DNA of 37,206 nt from Salinisphaera sp. (lineage in GTDB: Bacteria; Pseudomonadota; Gammaproteobacteria; Nevskiales; Salinisphaeraceae): NCBI GenBank assembly GCA_027858915.1, contig JAQIBT010000079.1, positions 1 to 37,206 of the forward strand. Reading direction: 5' to 3'. The notes beneath the pieces are model-generated. The model ran no database searches. It saw only the letters and a list, made by a program, of their open reading frames with translations, and had not been told where the DNA came from. Shown here in pieces: positions 6,705 to 15,771 of the stretch (its first letter is position 1; every line of letters starts with the position of its first letter). A program made the translations under genes and the position numbers.

Positions 6705-9380
6705 ATGTCGCCTGCCGATGCCAATCAACGTCCGAATCCCTATGCGCTGCTCGGCGAGACCAGCCGAGACACGGACGCAACCGGGCGCGGGCGGCTCAAG
6801 ATATTTCTTGGCGCCGCACCGGGCGTCGGCAAGACTTACGAAATGCTTTCCGAAGCGGGCGCGCTTGCCCGCGACGGCGTACGGGTTCTCGCGGGGCTGG
6901 TCGAAACACATGGCCGAAGCGAAACCGAGGCGCTGCTGCGGCCCATTTCGCGTTTGCCGCGCCGGCGTATTCGCTATCGTGGGCGTCACTTCGAAGAACT
7001 GGATCTCGATGGCGTATTGAGTGCGGCACCGGCCTTGGCGCTGATCGACGAATTGGCGCATGGCAATGTTCCGGGTTGCCGTCACGAAAAACGCTGGCAG
7101 GACGTCGAGGAACTGCTCGACGCGGGCATCAACGTGTTTACGACGCTGAACATCCAGCATCTGGCATCTCTGAACGATGTCGTTTTACAGATCAGCCGGA
7201 TTCGTGTGCGTGAAACCGTGCCCGATAACGTGCTCGATGACGCCCACAGTATCGAAGTGGTGGATCTGCCACCGGACGAACTCATTCAACGGCTGCACGA
7301 TGGCAAGGTGTACGTGCCCGAGCAGGCCGCGCGCGCTGTCGAGCATTTTTTTTCTCGCGGCAATCTGGCGGCACTGCGTGAGATGGCGCTGCGCGCAGCC
7401 GCCGAGCGGGTGGATGCCGATGTGCGCAATCATTTGCGGGCGCAGGTCGAATCATATATCTGGCCCGCGCACGAGCGGCTGCTGGTCGTGGTAGGTGAAG
7501 GCCCAGTAGCCGAATCGATGGTGCGCCTAGGCAAACGTCTGGCCGAACGGCGCCAGGCGTCCTGGATCACGGCCCACATAAAACGCGGCGCTGAACTGAC
7601 CGGGGAACAGCCCGGGGTGGGCGCGGCACTGCGCCTTGCCGAGAGTCTGGGTGGCGAAATAGCCACGATCGTAGGTTTCGATCTGGTACAGGAGATCAAG
7701 GCGTTTGCACGGAACGAGAACGTGACCGAGATCCTAGTCGGACGGTCCGGTCGTTTACTGCGCTGGTTCGCTTTCCGGCGCTCGCTGGCCGGTACGTTGC
7801 TGCGCGAGGCCGATGAATTCATTGTCACGCTGGCACCGCGTACCGCAGGCCGATCCAACGCACCGTTGTCGACGGTTCGCAAGCCAACGCGGCTGCGCTG
7901 GCTCAACGCCGGTGATTTCGGCTGGGTCATCGCCACCACCGGGATCGCGGCGCTCGTCGCGTGGCCGATGTCGCTGGTCGTTGATACGGGGTCGCTCTCG
8001 CTGATCTTCGTCTGTTCGGTGCTGCTGGTGGCGGTTCGGCGTGGTGTCGGCGCCGCGACGACCGCCAGCCTGGCCTGTTTCGTCGTATTCAATTTCCTGT
8101 TTACGAATCCGCGGCTGACGCTCACGGTCTACAGTTCGCACGATGTATTGACGCTGGTGTTCTTTCTCATCGTGTCGCTGCTCGCCGGCAACCAGGCCGC
8201 CCGCATCCGCAATCAGATGACGCTGATCCGGGCCTCCGGCGAGCGTAATGCTCGCCTGTACGATTTTTCGCGGCGTATCGCCGGCGCGGTCGGCCCAATT
8301 GATCTGGCGCTGACGATCACCGAATACCTGCATGCCGCGCTGGACCTGCAGGGCGTAGTTCTTTATCCGAGCGGCGACGAAGGGCTGGCGCAGGTCGCTG
8401 GCGAAGGCGGCAGCGAAGGGTTGATCGATCTCGATCATGCCGCGGCCCGATGGGTATACGAGCACAATGCACCGGCCGGGCGCGGCACCGGTACGCTATC
8501 GAATTCATGGTGGTTCTTCATGCCGCTGAGTGGCACCGAAGAAATGCTTGGCGTGATAGGGGTGGCCTGGCCCGATCGCAAGCGGCATCTCAGTTTAGAC
8601 GAACAACGTCTGCTGTTTGCCGTACGCGATCAATCGGCCGTTGCGCTCGGCCGCTCGAAATTAGCCGCCGAGATCGAATCGGCGCAGTTCGCGCACGAAA
8701 CATCGCGTCTGCGCGCCGCACTCCTGTCGTCTGTATCACACGATCTGCGGACTCCGTTATCGTCGATCATTGGCAGCACGACCTTGCTTCGCGATCGCTG
8801 CGATCAACTCGAAGCGGCTGAGCGTCTGGAACTTCTTGACGGCACGATCGATGAAGCAGGTCGGCTAGACCGCTTCGTCCAGAATCTTCTGGACATGACC
8901 CGTGTCGGCTATGGCGCGCTGACCCCGGAATTACGGCCGTGTCCAATCCGCCAAGAAGCCGAAGCCGCCTGGCAATCTCTGGGTTCGTCAATCACCCAGA
9001 CACTTGCCTTCGACATCGCTTACGATGCGCGGTTCGTCCTCGCCGATAGCACGCTTCTGCGACGCGTACTGGCCAATCTTCTTGACAACGCCGCCAAATA
9101 TTCCTCTATGGACAGCAATATCGTCGTCGAAACACGTCTTCATGGACACGAAGTGTGTATCGCCGTATGCGATGCGGGCCCAGGCATCTCAGCTACGGAA
9201 CGAGACAGCGTGTTCGATATGTTTTATCGTGTCGAAAAGGCGGATCACGCCGCACCGGGCACGGGCCTCGGGCTGGCAATCTGCAAGGAATTGACCGAGA
9301 TTATGTGTGGCCGGATTCGTGCGGTGTATCCGGGCCGCGGCCTCGGAACCCGTATCGAAGTGGTATTGCCGTTGCCATGA
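6705..9380 (+). CDS. kdpD: KdpD sensor histidine kinase (K+ / turgor)
   Basis: The 891-residue protein has the full KdpD layout. The N-terminal KdpD domain carries the Walker A-like GAAPGVGKT at residues 36-44 and the segment DELAHGNVPG; a universal-stress-like domain follows at about 255-380. Four membrane helices lie near 405-505, then a GAF-like region to about 645. The kinase core has the phospho-accepting His679 in SHDLRTPLS, the N box NLLDNAAKYS, and G boxes DAGPGIS and GTGLGLAI. All catalytic motifs are intact. It overlaps kdpE by four bases (ATGA), and lies nine bases after a dead kdpC. With no Kdp pump here, its output must serve genes elsewhere or trkH; that is inference. Confidence 0.97.
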   Translation: MSPADANQRPNPYALLGETSRDTDATGRGRLKIFLGAAPGVGKTYEMLSEAGALARDGVRVLAGLVETHGRSETEALLRPISRLPRRRIRYRGRHFEELDLDGVLSAAPALALIDELAHGNVPGCRHEKRWQDVEELLDAGINVFTTLNIQHLASLNDVVLQISRIRVRETVPDNVLDDAHSIEVVDLPPDELIQRLHDGKVYVPEQAARAVEHFFSRGNLAALREMALRAAAERVDADVRNHLRAQVESYIWPAHERLLVVVGEGPVAESMVRLGKRLAERRQASWITAHIKRGAELTGEQPGVGAALRLAESLGGEIATIVGFDLVQEIKAFARNENVTEILVGRSGRLLRWFAFRRSLAGTLLREADEFIVTLAPRTAGRSNAPLSTVRKPTRLRWLNAGDFGWVIATTGIAALVAWPMSLVVDTGSLSLIFVCSVLLVAVRRGVGAATTASLACFVVFNFLFTNPRLTLTVYSSHDVLTLVFFLIVSLLAGNQAARIRNQMTLIRASGERNARLYDFSRRIAGAVGPIDLALTITEYLHAALDLQGVVLYPSGDEGLAQVAGEGGSEGLIDLDHAAARWVYEHNAPAGRGTGTLSNSWWFFMPLSGTEEMLGVIGVAWPDRKRHLSLDEQRLLFAVRDQSAVALGRSKLAAEIESAQFAHETSRLRAALLSSVSHDLRTPLSSIIGSTTLLRDRCDQLEAAERLELLDGTIDEAGRLDRFVQNLLDMTRVGYGALTPELRPCPIRQEAEAAWQSLGSSITQTLAFDIAYDARFVLADSTLLRRVLANLLDNAAKYSSMDSNIVVETRLHGHEVCIAVCDAGPGISATERDSVFDMFYRVEKADHAAPGTGLGLAICKELTEIMCGRIRAVYPGRGLGTRIEVVLPLP

Positions 9381-10057
9381 AAGCGCTGATCGTCGACGAC
9401 GATGCCGGTATCCGTCGGTTTCTGAGGATTGGGTTGAAGACCGAAGGGTACGAGGTCTTTGAGGCCGCCTCCGGCAACGAAGCACTGCGATCGGTATCGG
9501 CGCGGCGCCCGGACGTCATCGTGCTCGATCTCGGCCTGCCGGATGCTGATGGCCAGGAACTCGTGCCGGCGATTCGTGGCATCAGCGATGCTGCGCTGAT
9601 CGTACTTTCGGTCCGCGACGCGCAACATGAAAAAATCGCGGCCCTTGACGCCGGCGCCGATGACTATCTCACCAAACCTTTTGATTTCGCTGAACTGGCC
9701 GCGCGTCTGCGTGCGAGTCGACGGAAAGTCCTTAATCATCCTAATCCAACGGTCCTGACGTTTGGCGGCCTAGTACTCGACGATGCCGCTCACCGCGTAA
9801 CCTGGGAGGATCGAAGCGTTCATTTAACGCCCAAAGAGTTCGATCTACTTCGTGAACTCATGCGCCATCCAGACAAAGTCGTCTCCCACAGTCATCTACT
9901 GGGCAAGGTCTGGGGCGCCTTCCATGGCGACGATACGGCATATCTTCGTGTCTACATCCAGAGACTGCGCCGCAAGTTCGTCGAGGCCGGGGCGGAAAAA
10001 TCGCCGATCGACAGCGAGCCGGGTGTAGGATATCGGCTGACTATGGACACCGAATAA
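9377..10057 (+). CDS. kdpE: KdpE response regulator
   Basis: The 226-residue protein is an OmpR-type response regulator. The receiver domain shows the acidic pocket Asp7-Asp8, the phosphorylation site Asp51 in VLDLGLPD, Ser78 and Lys100 in LTKPFD. The C-terminal winged-helix domain has the LTPKEFDLLREL and RVYIQRLRRK segments typical of OmpR/PhoB DNA-binding domains. The ATG at 9377 overlaps the kdpD stop, giving translational coupling; an in-frame upstream extension through kdpD is a shadow and was not used. Its classical target is the kdpF promoter, which is not present here. Confidence 0.96.
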   Translation: MKALIVDDDAGIRRFLRIGLKTEGYEVFEAASGNEALRSVSARRPDVIVLDLGLPDADGQELVPAIRGISDAALIVLSVRDAQHEKIAALDAGADDYLTKPFDFAELAARLRASRRKVLNHPNPTVLTFGGLVLDDAAHRVTWEDRSVHLTPKEFDLLRELMRHPDKVVSHSHLLGKVWGAFHGDDTAYLRVYIQRLRRKFVEAGAEKSPIDSEPGVGYRLTMDTE

Positions 10058-10279
10058 TCAATATTCAGTCCGTTTTAGGCCTATTCCGTTGAAAAACTCG
10101 TCACGGACAACGACCAAGGGTGAGGCTGTTTTCGTAAGCATCCGCCACCCCTTGGACGCTGATTTTGGATTGCCCATGATAAAGCCGTAGTTTTGAACCG
10201 GGCACGGTTTACCCGAGTTTAACACCCTGCAGAAAACCCTCTGTATGAACATACGGTTATAGACACAATTTCATCGGAG
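10058..10279. other. Spacer after kdpE, no gene seen
   Basis: These 222 bases separate kdpE from the insertion sequence. No open frame of meaning, no strong hairpin with T-tract and no recognisable promoter was found. If the 11-bp direct repeat is a target duplication, this spacer was continuous with 12191 onward before insertion. Confidence 0.5.
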
Positions 10280-10290
10280 TGGCACTACAT
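10280..10290 (+). repeat. Left copy of 11-bp direct repeat at the insertion sequence
   Basis: TGGCACTACAT is identical to the copy at 12180-12190 and in the same orientation. It lies 15 bases outside the transposase stop codon. It is the best candidate for a target-site duplication. Confidence 0.7.
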
Positions 10291-10305
10291 GCGTGCATTT
10301 TGTGT

Positions 10306-12126
10306 TCAGACGATGGTTTTGCTGATGCCGCCGGGGGCGGGATCGATGCCCAAGGCATCATAGAGCGCCTGCTGGTTGGGCTCGGCGCGGGTGCTTTTGC
10401 GGACATGCAAGGTTCGGCCATCCGGGCGCTTGAAGGTGGCGGTGACCCGACACTGGCCGGTCAGCGTGTCGCGTATTGACCGCCAGCTGTCGGCGATGCC
10501 CTGTTCGCGCAGATGCCAGCGGATGATCTGAACGAACTGATACGCCAGCACGCTGATGAACAGGTGGCCAGCGCTGCGTTCTTGTTTTTGATGATAGATG
10601 GGTCGCAGCCCCAGTTCGGATTTGAGCGTGCGGAATACCGCTTCCAGATCGGTGAGCATGATATAGGTGCGCCATAAGCGCTCGGCATCCCATTCGGTTT
10701 CGTTGGTGCGCAGGCAATACACCCCGGGATGGGTCAGGCGGCTGCCCGCGACGGGCTGGCGTTCATAACGCAAGGCCTTGGCGTTTTTGCCCGTGTCGTC
10801 GGCAATGAGTTCAATGGCGTAATGCTGACTCATGCCGCGGCTTTTTTCCTTGAGCCGGCCGATGCGCTCCCACAGCTTATCGATGCGCCTGGTAGTTCGC
10901 GGGCGGGCCAGTCCGTCGTGGATGCGGTCAAGCGCGGCCTCGAAGCGCTGGGCAAAGCGTTCGTTGATGCCGCGTTCTTTTTCGGCTCGTTGCTCGGAGT
11001 AGCAGTAGAGAGTGACTTCGGTGCCATTGTCCGAAGCCACCGATTGCAGATGCACCGTTTGCTCGGAGGCCGTTTCGATCGCGGTCGCACCGTCGACGTC
11101 AAACGTTCGGTGGCGCGCGCGGCTGACGACCAGATAGCGATAACCGTTGTCGGCCAGCCACGCCAGGTTGGCCTCGCTGGCGATACCGCGATCCATGACC
11201 ACCAGCGCGCCAGCCGGTGTATCCAGGCCTTCCAGCATGCCGGTCAGTGTGCCGGCTTCACCTGCATTGCCGGCAAAAACCTCGCTACGGCGGACAAAGC
11301 CGCTGCCATCGAGTACCAGGGCAAGGGTGAGCAGCGGACAGTCGCTGCGTTTTTCCTTCGAATGCCCGCGTTGCGCCTGGGCGTTGCCGGCGACTTCGCC
11401 CTCAAAATAGGTGTTGGTCAAATCATAGAGGGTGACCACGCAGTCCAGCCCAAACAAATCGTGGATCCGGTCGAACAACGCCGATTCGATCCGGGCGCGA
11501 TGCCGGTACAGCGCATCCGACGCCCGGTACAACGCCATGCCGTCGAGGGTCTCGTAATCGAAATCCATCAGCTCGCCCAGCGCGCTGCGGTGGCGTAGCC
11601 AGCGATAGGTCGCTTGCTCCGAGCCCGGCGCCGCCATGCGCGCAATGATCGAACCGATCGCTGCTGCCCGCTGTGCGCCGTTCAGACCACAGTCGGCCAG
11701 CAGCCCGTCGAAGTCGACCTGGTCCATCGCCCACAGCCCCAGTTGCTCCACGCCCAACGAGCGCGGGCGAATCAGTTCCAGCGATCGACATCGACCGATT
11801 GCACATCGCCGGTCGTCGACGCTTCGGGTTTGTCTTCCGGCGTGGCCTGTCGGGCCAATAACTGCGCCGTGATCTGCTGGGCCGCCTGCTCGACATCGGC
11901 CGGCACCGCATCAAGCAAGATCCAGACCGTACTGACCGGCCATCTGCTGGCGTATTCGAGTGCACAACAGCGGCCAATGGGCACGCTCAATCGAAAAGTG
12001 CCGTCCCAGATTGAGCAGCGTACGCTGACGCACCTTGCCGCCCACGCGTTCGGAGCACACCAGGCGATGGGTGGTGTAGCGCTCGCCGTCGGCCCGACGG
12101 CGGGTAGCAGTGCGGCGAATGAACAT
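10306..12126 (-). pseudogene. IS1634-family transposase, broken by two opposite frameshifts
   Basis: The gene starts at 12126 with MFIRRTATRRR and VRQRTLLNLG, the usual N-terminus of IS1634 transposases. It stops at TGA 11911-11913 after GLDLA, where one extra base (GATCTTGCTTGATG) seems inserted. The homologous reading continues in another frame (LDAVPADVEQAAQ to SVDVDR) and returns to the first frame near 11786 with LELIRPRSLG, consistent with loss of one base. The long remaining part to 10306 carries the DDE motifs LYDLTNTYFEG, VVMDRGIA and LEAVFRTLKSELG. Undisturbed it would be about 606 residues, the usual family length. No slippery heptamer is evident at either point, so decay is more likely than programmed frameshifting. 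Confidence 0.85.
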
Positions 12127-12179
12127 GCACCGAACCTACCGCAGAAATTTCGAATGACAAGGGGTTGTCAGAAATAATA

Positions 12180-12190
12180 TGGCACTACAT
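12180..12190 (+). repeat. Right copy of 11-bp direct repeat at the insertion sequence
   Basis: TGGCACTACAT matches 10280-10290 exactly. It lies 53 bases upstream of the transposase start on the minus strand. Confidence 0.7.
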
Positions 12191-12237
12191 CAGGATCTCA
12201 GCGCTTCGCATAAAAAAAACAAAGACTTAAAAACAAA

Positions 12238-12540
12238 ATGCTGGGAAATCCGCCTTGGGTTGTTAAACTGGGGCTAGGCGATGTCTATATTGATAGCCAA
12301 GGCCAGCCGGTCAATCCCGCGACCAGTCCGCTGGCGACCGCCAAGGTCAAGCAGAATCTAAATACAGGCGCATACGAATTCACGCTTGGGTTTGTCAAAG
12401 CCGGTACTTACACCCTCGCATTCACTTGCCAAGCGTTGGCCGATCAGCCCGAAACGGCTGATAGCATTTCATTGATTCAGCCTCAAACCGTAACGGTTAA
12501 AGCGAATGCTGTCGCGACGGCAGACTTCAGCGCACCTTGA
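12238..12540 (+). pseudogene. C-terminal remnant of a DUF4382-type secreted/lipoprotein
   Basis: The 100-residue frame begins at an ATG 47 bases after the insertion sequence, with a stop codon 27 bases upstream in the same frame. The part from about residue 14 resembles the end of DUF4382 proteins: DVYIDSQGQPVNP, then YEFTLGFVKAGTYTLAFTCQA and a final beta-rich PQTVTVKANAVATADF. Intact members are several hundred residues with a lipoprotein signal; none of that N-terminal part is found here or on the other side of the insertion sequence. I therefore read it as a 5'-truncated remnant. Assignment is from memory of family motifs and is moderate. Confidence 0.6.
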
Positions 12541-12604
12541 ATTGAAGCGCGTTGTAATGGAGTGGCCCAGACAGCAGTCTTGAAAGGCAGCCGTTTATTG
12601 CTCG

Positions 12605-12637
12605 TCAATAGCCCTGCGACGCGGGGCTATTGATTTT
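12605..12637 (+). terminator. Rho-independent terminator after the DUF4382 remnant
   Basis: A perfect 10-bp stem, TCAATAGCCC (12605-12614) pairing with GGGCTATTGA (12624-12633), with a 9-base loop, is followed directly by TTTT (12634-12637). On the plus strand this is a good intrinsic terminator. It also lies just beyond the convergent RND permease gene, but the minus strand lacks a T-tract there. Confidence 0.75.
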
Positions 12638-12656
12638 CCAAACTGCTCTCATTGCA

Positions 12657-15600
12657 TTAGGAAGAATAGGAAGACGACACGGTCTGGTCCTCGGAGCACT
12701 GCTGCCCAGTGTGGCGATCCGCGGCCAGGAGCATGTAGAACGCCGGCACCACAAACAGCGTAAACAGCGTGCCGATCGCCAGGCCGGACGAAATGACCAG
12801 GCCCATGTTGAATCGGCCGGCGGCACCTGCGCCGGTAGCGATAACCAGCGGGATGACGCCCAGCACCATGGCAGCGGTGGTCATCAGGATCGGGCGCAGA
12901 CGCACGCCGGCGGCATGTTCGATGGCGTCGCGTTTGGACAGGCCCAGCCGCTGTGATTCGTTGGCAAACTGGACGATCAGGATACCGTGCTTGCTGATCA
13001 GGCCCATCAGCGTGACCAGCCCGACCTCGGTATAGATATTCAGGCTGGTGAACAGGTTGACAAAAATCAGCGCGCCGAATAAGGCCAGCGGCACCGATAC
13101 CAGAATGACGATCGGATCGCGCAGGCTGTTGAACTGCGCGGCGAGCACCAGAAAAACAATGATCACGGCGAACAGCAAGGTGGTGACAAAACCACCCGAT
13201 TCCTGAATGAACTGGCGCGACTGGGCTGAGTAATCGACGCCGTAGTCACCGCCCGGCGCGACCTCGTTCACCGCAGTCCGCAGAAACTCCAGTGCCTGAC
13301 CCTGCGACATGCCCGACACGCCGGAAATAGTCGCCGAATTGAGCTGCTGAAAATGATTGAGCGATTGCGGCACGACTTCTGGTTTGAGGGTCGCGACCGT
13401 CGACAGCGGAATCATCGACCCGTCGGGCACGTGAATATAATAGTCGAGCAACTGGTCGGGATTGAGACGATCGACCTGGAGCACCTGCGGAATCACCTTG
13501 TAGGAACGCCCGTCGATCGAGAAATAATTGACATAGCCGCCGCCCAGGGCTGCGGATAGTGCTTCGCCCACGCCTTTCTGGGTCAGGCCAAGGGCGGTGA
13601 TCAAGTCGCGATTCAGCACGATCGTGCTTTGTGGCTTGTCGAGCTTGAGATCGGAATCGATGTAATAGAACTTGCCACTGGCCTGTGCTTTTTCCTTGAC
13701 TGCCTCGGCGACCTGGTAGAGGTTCTGGAACGGCTCGGTGGTGGTGATGACCATCTGGATAGGCAGGCCCGACGCGCCGGGCAACGGCGGGAACTGGAAC
13801 GCGGCGATACGCGCGCCGGCGATGCCGTTCCATTTTTCCTGCAGCACCTTTTGTAATTGATCTGCGCTGCGGCTGCGTTGGTCCCAGGGCTTGAACAACA
13901 CGCCTCCAATGCCCTGGTTAATCGTCGGCGTGCCGGTGATCTGGAACATCTGGTTGTATTCGGGCAGTCGGCTGGCCCGTTTGTACATCTGGTTCGCATA
14001 GACGTTCATTTGTTGCGCCGTGGCGTTCGGCGGCCCGCTGATGACCCCGATCACTACGCCCTGGTCTTCCTGTGGTGCCAGCTCGCTCTTGGCGGTCATG
14101 CCGAGCGCGATCGTGGCCAGCAACAGCAGCCCGCCCATCACCACGATTACCACCCACGTCGAAAGCGCCCCGTGCAGCCAGCGCTGATAACGCTGGCGCA
14201 GGCTCTCGAACCGGCGATCAACGAACGCAACGAAGCGGCCGGTTCTGGATTCCCGGCTATTTTCGTCGCTCTGATGAGTCTTGAAGAAACGGGCGCACAT
14301 CACTGGCGACAGCGTCAAGGCAACCACGGCCGATACGGTCACCGCACCCGCTAGCGTGAACGCGAACTCGGTGAACAGCGCACCGGTAAGGCCCTTCTGA
14401 AAACCGATCGGAACGTAGACCGCAATCAGCACCACGGTCATCGCCAGAATAGGACCGCCCAGCTCGCGCGCTGCCAGTATTGCCGCCTGCGGCGCGGTCT
14501 TGCCCTCTTCCTTGATATGGCGGTCGACGTTCTCCACTACTATGATCGCGTCGTCTACCACCAGCCCGATTGCCAGCACTAGTGCCAGCAGCGTGAGCAG
14601 GTTGATCGAGTAGCCCAGCGCCAGCATCACGAAAAACGTGCCGATCAGCGACAACGGCATGGCGACCAACGGGATGATCACCGCGCGCGGGCTGCCAAGG
14701 AACAGAAAAATCACCAGGGTGACGATCAGCAATGCCTCGATCAGGGTCTTGATGACTTCGTGGATAGACGTGTTCACGAAGGTCGTGGCGTCGTAGACGA
14801 TGGCCCCGGTGATCCCGGTAGGCAGCTGGCTGCGAATATCAGGGAACGCCTTGTGCACACGCCCGGCCACCGAGAGGATATTGGCGTCCGGCGCTACCTT
14901 GACGCCGATGAATACCGAGCGCTTGCCGCTGAATGCGACATTGGTGTTGTAGTCGTCGGACCCAAGCGTCACGTTGGCGACATCCTTGAGCCGAACGATA
15001 GTGCCGTTCTCGCGCTTGACGGCGAGCTGCTTGAACTGTGCGACCGTATGCAGATCGGTGTCGGCAGTCAGGGGTACCGTCACTGCCTGATTCTTGGTCG
15101 CGCCGACGGCGGCCAGATAATTGTTGGCAGCCAGTGCGGCAGACACATCGCTGGCGGTGACGCCGTGTGCGGCCATACGCGCCGGGTCCAGCCAGGCACG
15201 CAGTGCAAAATTGCGCGCGCCCAGAATTTCGGCGGTCTGTACACCGGCGATTGAATCGAGTTTGGGCTTGACGACACGCGCCAGATAATCGGTGATCTTG
15301 TTGGTGGCCAGCACATCGCTGTAAAAGCCCATGTACATGGCGTCGATGGTCTCTCCGGTCTGGACCTTGAGCACCGGTTGCTGGGCCTGCGGCGGCAACT
15401 GGTTGCGCACCGAATTGATCTGGGTGGTGATATCGGTCAACGCGCGGTTGGCGTCGTAGTTCAGACGCAACGTCGCGGTAATCGTCGAGACCCCAGCCAC
15501 GCTGGACGACGACAGATAATCGATGCCCTGCGCCTGTGCGATCGCCTGTTCCAGCGGCTGGGTGACAAAGCCAGCCATGGTCTGGGCGTCGGCGCCGTAG

Positions 15601-15752
15601 TAGGCCGTGGTGACCGTTACGGTGGCGTTTTCAGTTTCCGGATACTGGCGCACGGTCAGGCTGGTCACCGCGCGCAGGCCAAGCACCAGAATCAACAGGC
15701 TGACGACGATCGCCAGCACCGGCCTGTTGATGAACGCATCGGTGAATTTCAT
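12657..15752 (-). CDS. RND multidrug efflux permease (AcrB/MexF-like, HAE1)
   Basis: The 1031-residue protein has the two-fold repeated layout of HAE1 permeases: N-terminal helix MKFTDAFINRPVLA, a large porter domain, helices 2-6, and a second half with the same order. The proton-relay acidic pair is seen in GLVVDDAIIVVENVDRHI (helix 4), and the GFQKGLTGALF loop is typical. It would pump drugs or other amphiphiles from inner membrane and periplasm through an outer-membrane channel. The start at 15752 is chosen for GAGGA seven bases upstream; a longer frame to 15842 would overlap the adaptor gene. It lies 19 bases after the adaptor gene, so the two form an operon. No TolC-type gene is nearby. 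Confidence 0.95.
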   Translation of the reverse strand: MKFTDAFINRPVLAIVVSLLILVLGLRAVTSLTVRQYPETENATVTVTTAYYGADAQTMAGFVTQPLEQAIAQAQGIDYLSSSSVAGVSTITATLRLNYDANRALTDITTQINSVRNQLPPQAQQPVLKVQTGETIDAMYMGFYSDVLATNKITDYLARVVKPKLDSIAGVQTAEILGARNFALRAWLDPARMAAHGVTASDVSAALAANNYLAAVGATKNQAVTVPLTADTDLHTVAQFKQLAVKRENGTIVRLKDVANVTLGSDDYNTNVAFSGKRSVFIGVKVAPDANILSVAGRVHKAFPDIRSQLPTGITGAIVYDATTFVNTSIHEVIKTLIEALLIVTLVIFLFLGSPRAVIIPLVAMPLSLIGTFFVMLALGYSINLLTLLALVLAIGLVVDDAIIVVENVDRHIKEEGKTAPQAAILAARELGGPILAMTVVLIAVYVPIGFQKGLTGALFTEFAFTLAGAVTVSAVVALTLSPVMCARFFKTHQSDENSRESRTGRFVAFVDRRFESLRQRYQRWLHGALSTWVVIVVMGGLLLLATIALGMTAKSELAPQEDQGVVIGVISGPPNATAQQMNVYANQMYKRASRLPEYNQMFQITGTPTINQGIGGVLFKPWDQRSRSADQLQKVLQEKWNGIAGARIAAFQFPPLPGASGLPIQMVITTTEPFQNLYQVAEAVKEKAQASGKFYYIDSDLKLDKPQSTIVLNRDLITALGLTQKGVGEALSAALGGGYVNYFSIDGRSYKVIPQVLQVDRLNPDQLLDYYIHVPDGSMIPLSTVATLKPEVVPQSLNHFQQLNSATISGVSGMSQGQALEFLRTAVNEVAPGGDYGVDYSAQSRQFIQESGGFVTTLLFAVIIVFLVLAAQFNSLRDPIVILVSVPLALFGALIFVNLFTSLNIYTEVGLVTLMGLISKHGILIVQFANESQRLGLSKRDAIEHAAGVRLRPILMTTAAMVLGVIPLVIATGAGAAGRFNMGLVISSGLAIGTLFTLFVVPAFYMLLAADRHTGQQCSEDQTVSSSYSS

Positions 15753-15771
15753 GCCCGTTTCCTCGCCTGCC

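Larger units (their letters stand above)
10280..12190 (-). mobile_element. IS1634-type insertion sequence with 11-bp flanking direct repeats
   Basis: The segment is bounded by TGGCACTACAT at 10280-10290 and again at 12180-12190. Between them lies almost only one transposase gene of the IS1634 (IS4-like DDE) kind, read on the minus strand, leaving 15 and 53 bases outside the gene. I could not see convincing terminal inverted repeats just inside the direct repeats, so the exact ends are uncertain; the repeated 11 bases may be a target duplication or partly terminal sequence. IS1634 itself is known for unusually long and variable target duplications. The transposase is frameshifted, so this copy is probably inactive on its own. 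Confidence 0.75.

Noticed and set aside
10729-11598. 289-codon open frame on the plus strand inside the insertion sequence
   Set aside because: Antisense to the transposase DDE region; no family likeness.
11786-11913. Programmed ribosomal frameshifting in the transposase
   Set aside because: Two opposite shifts would be needed and neither site shows a slippery A-rich or X XXY YYZ heptamer.
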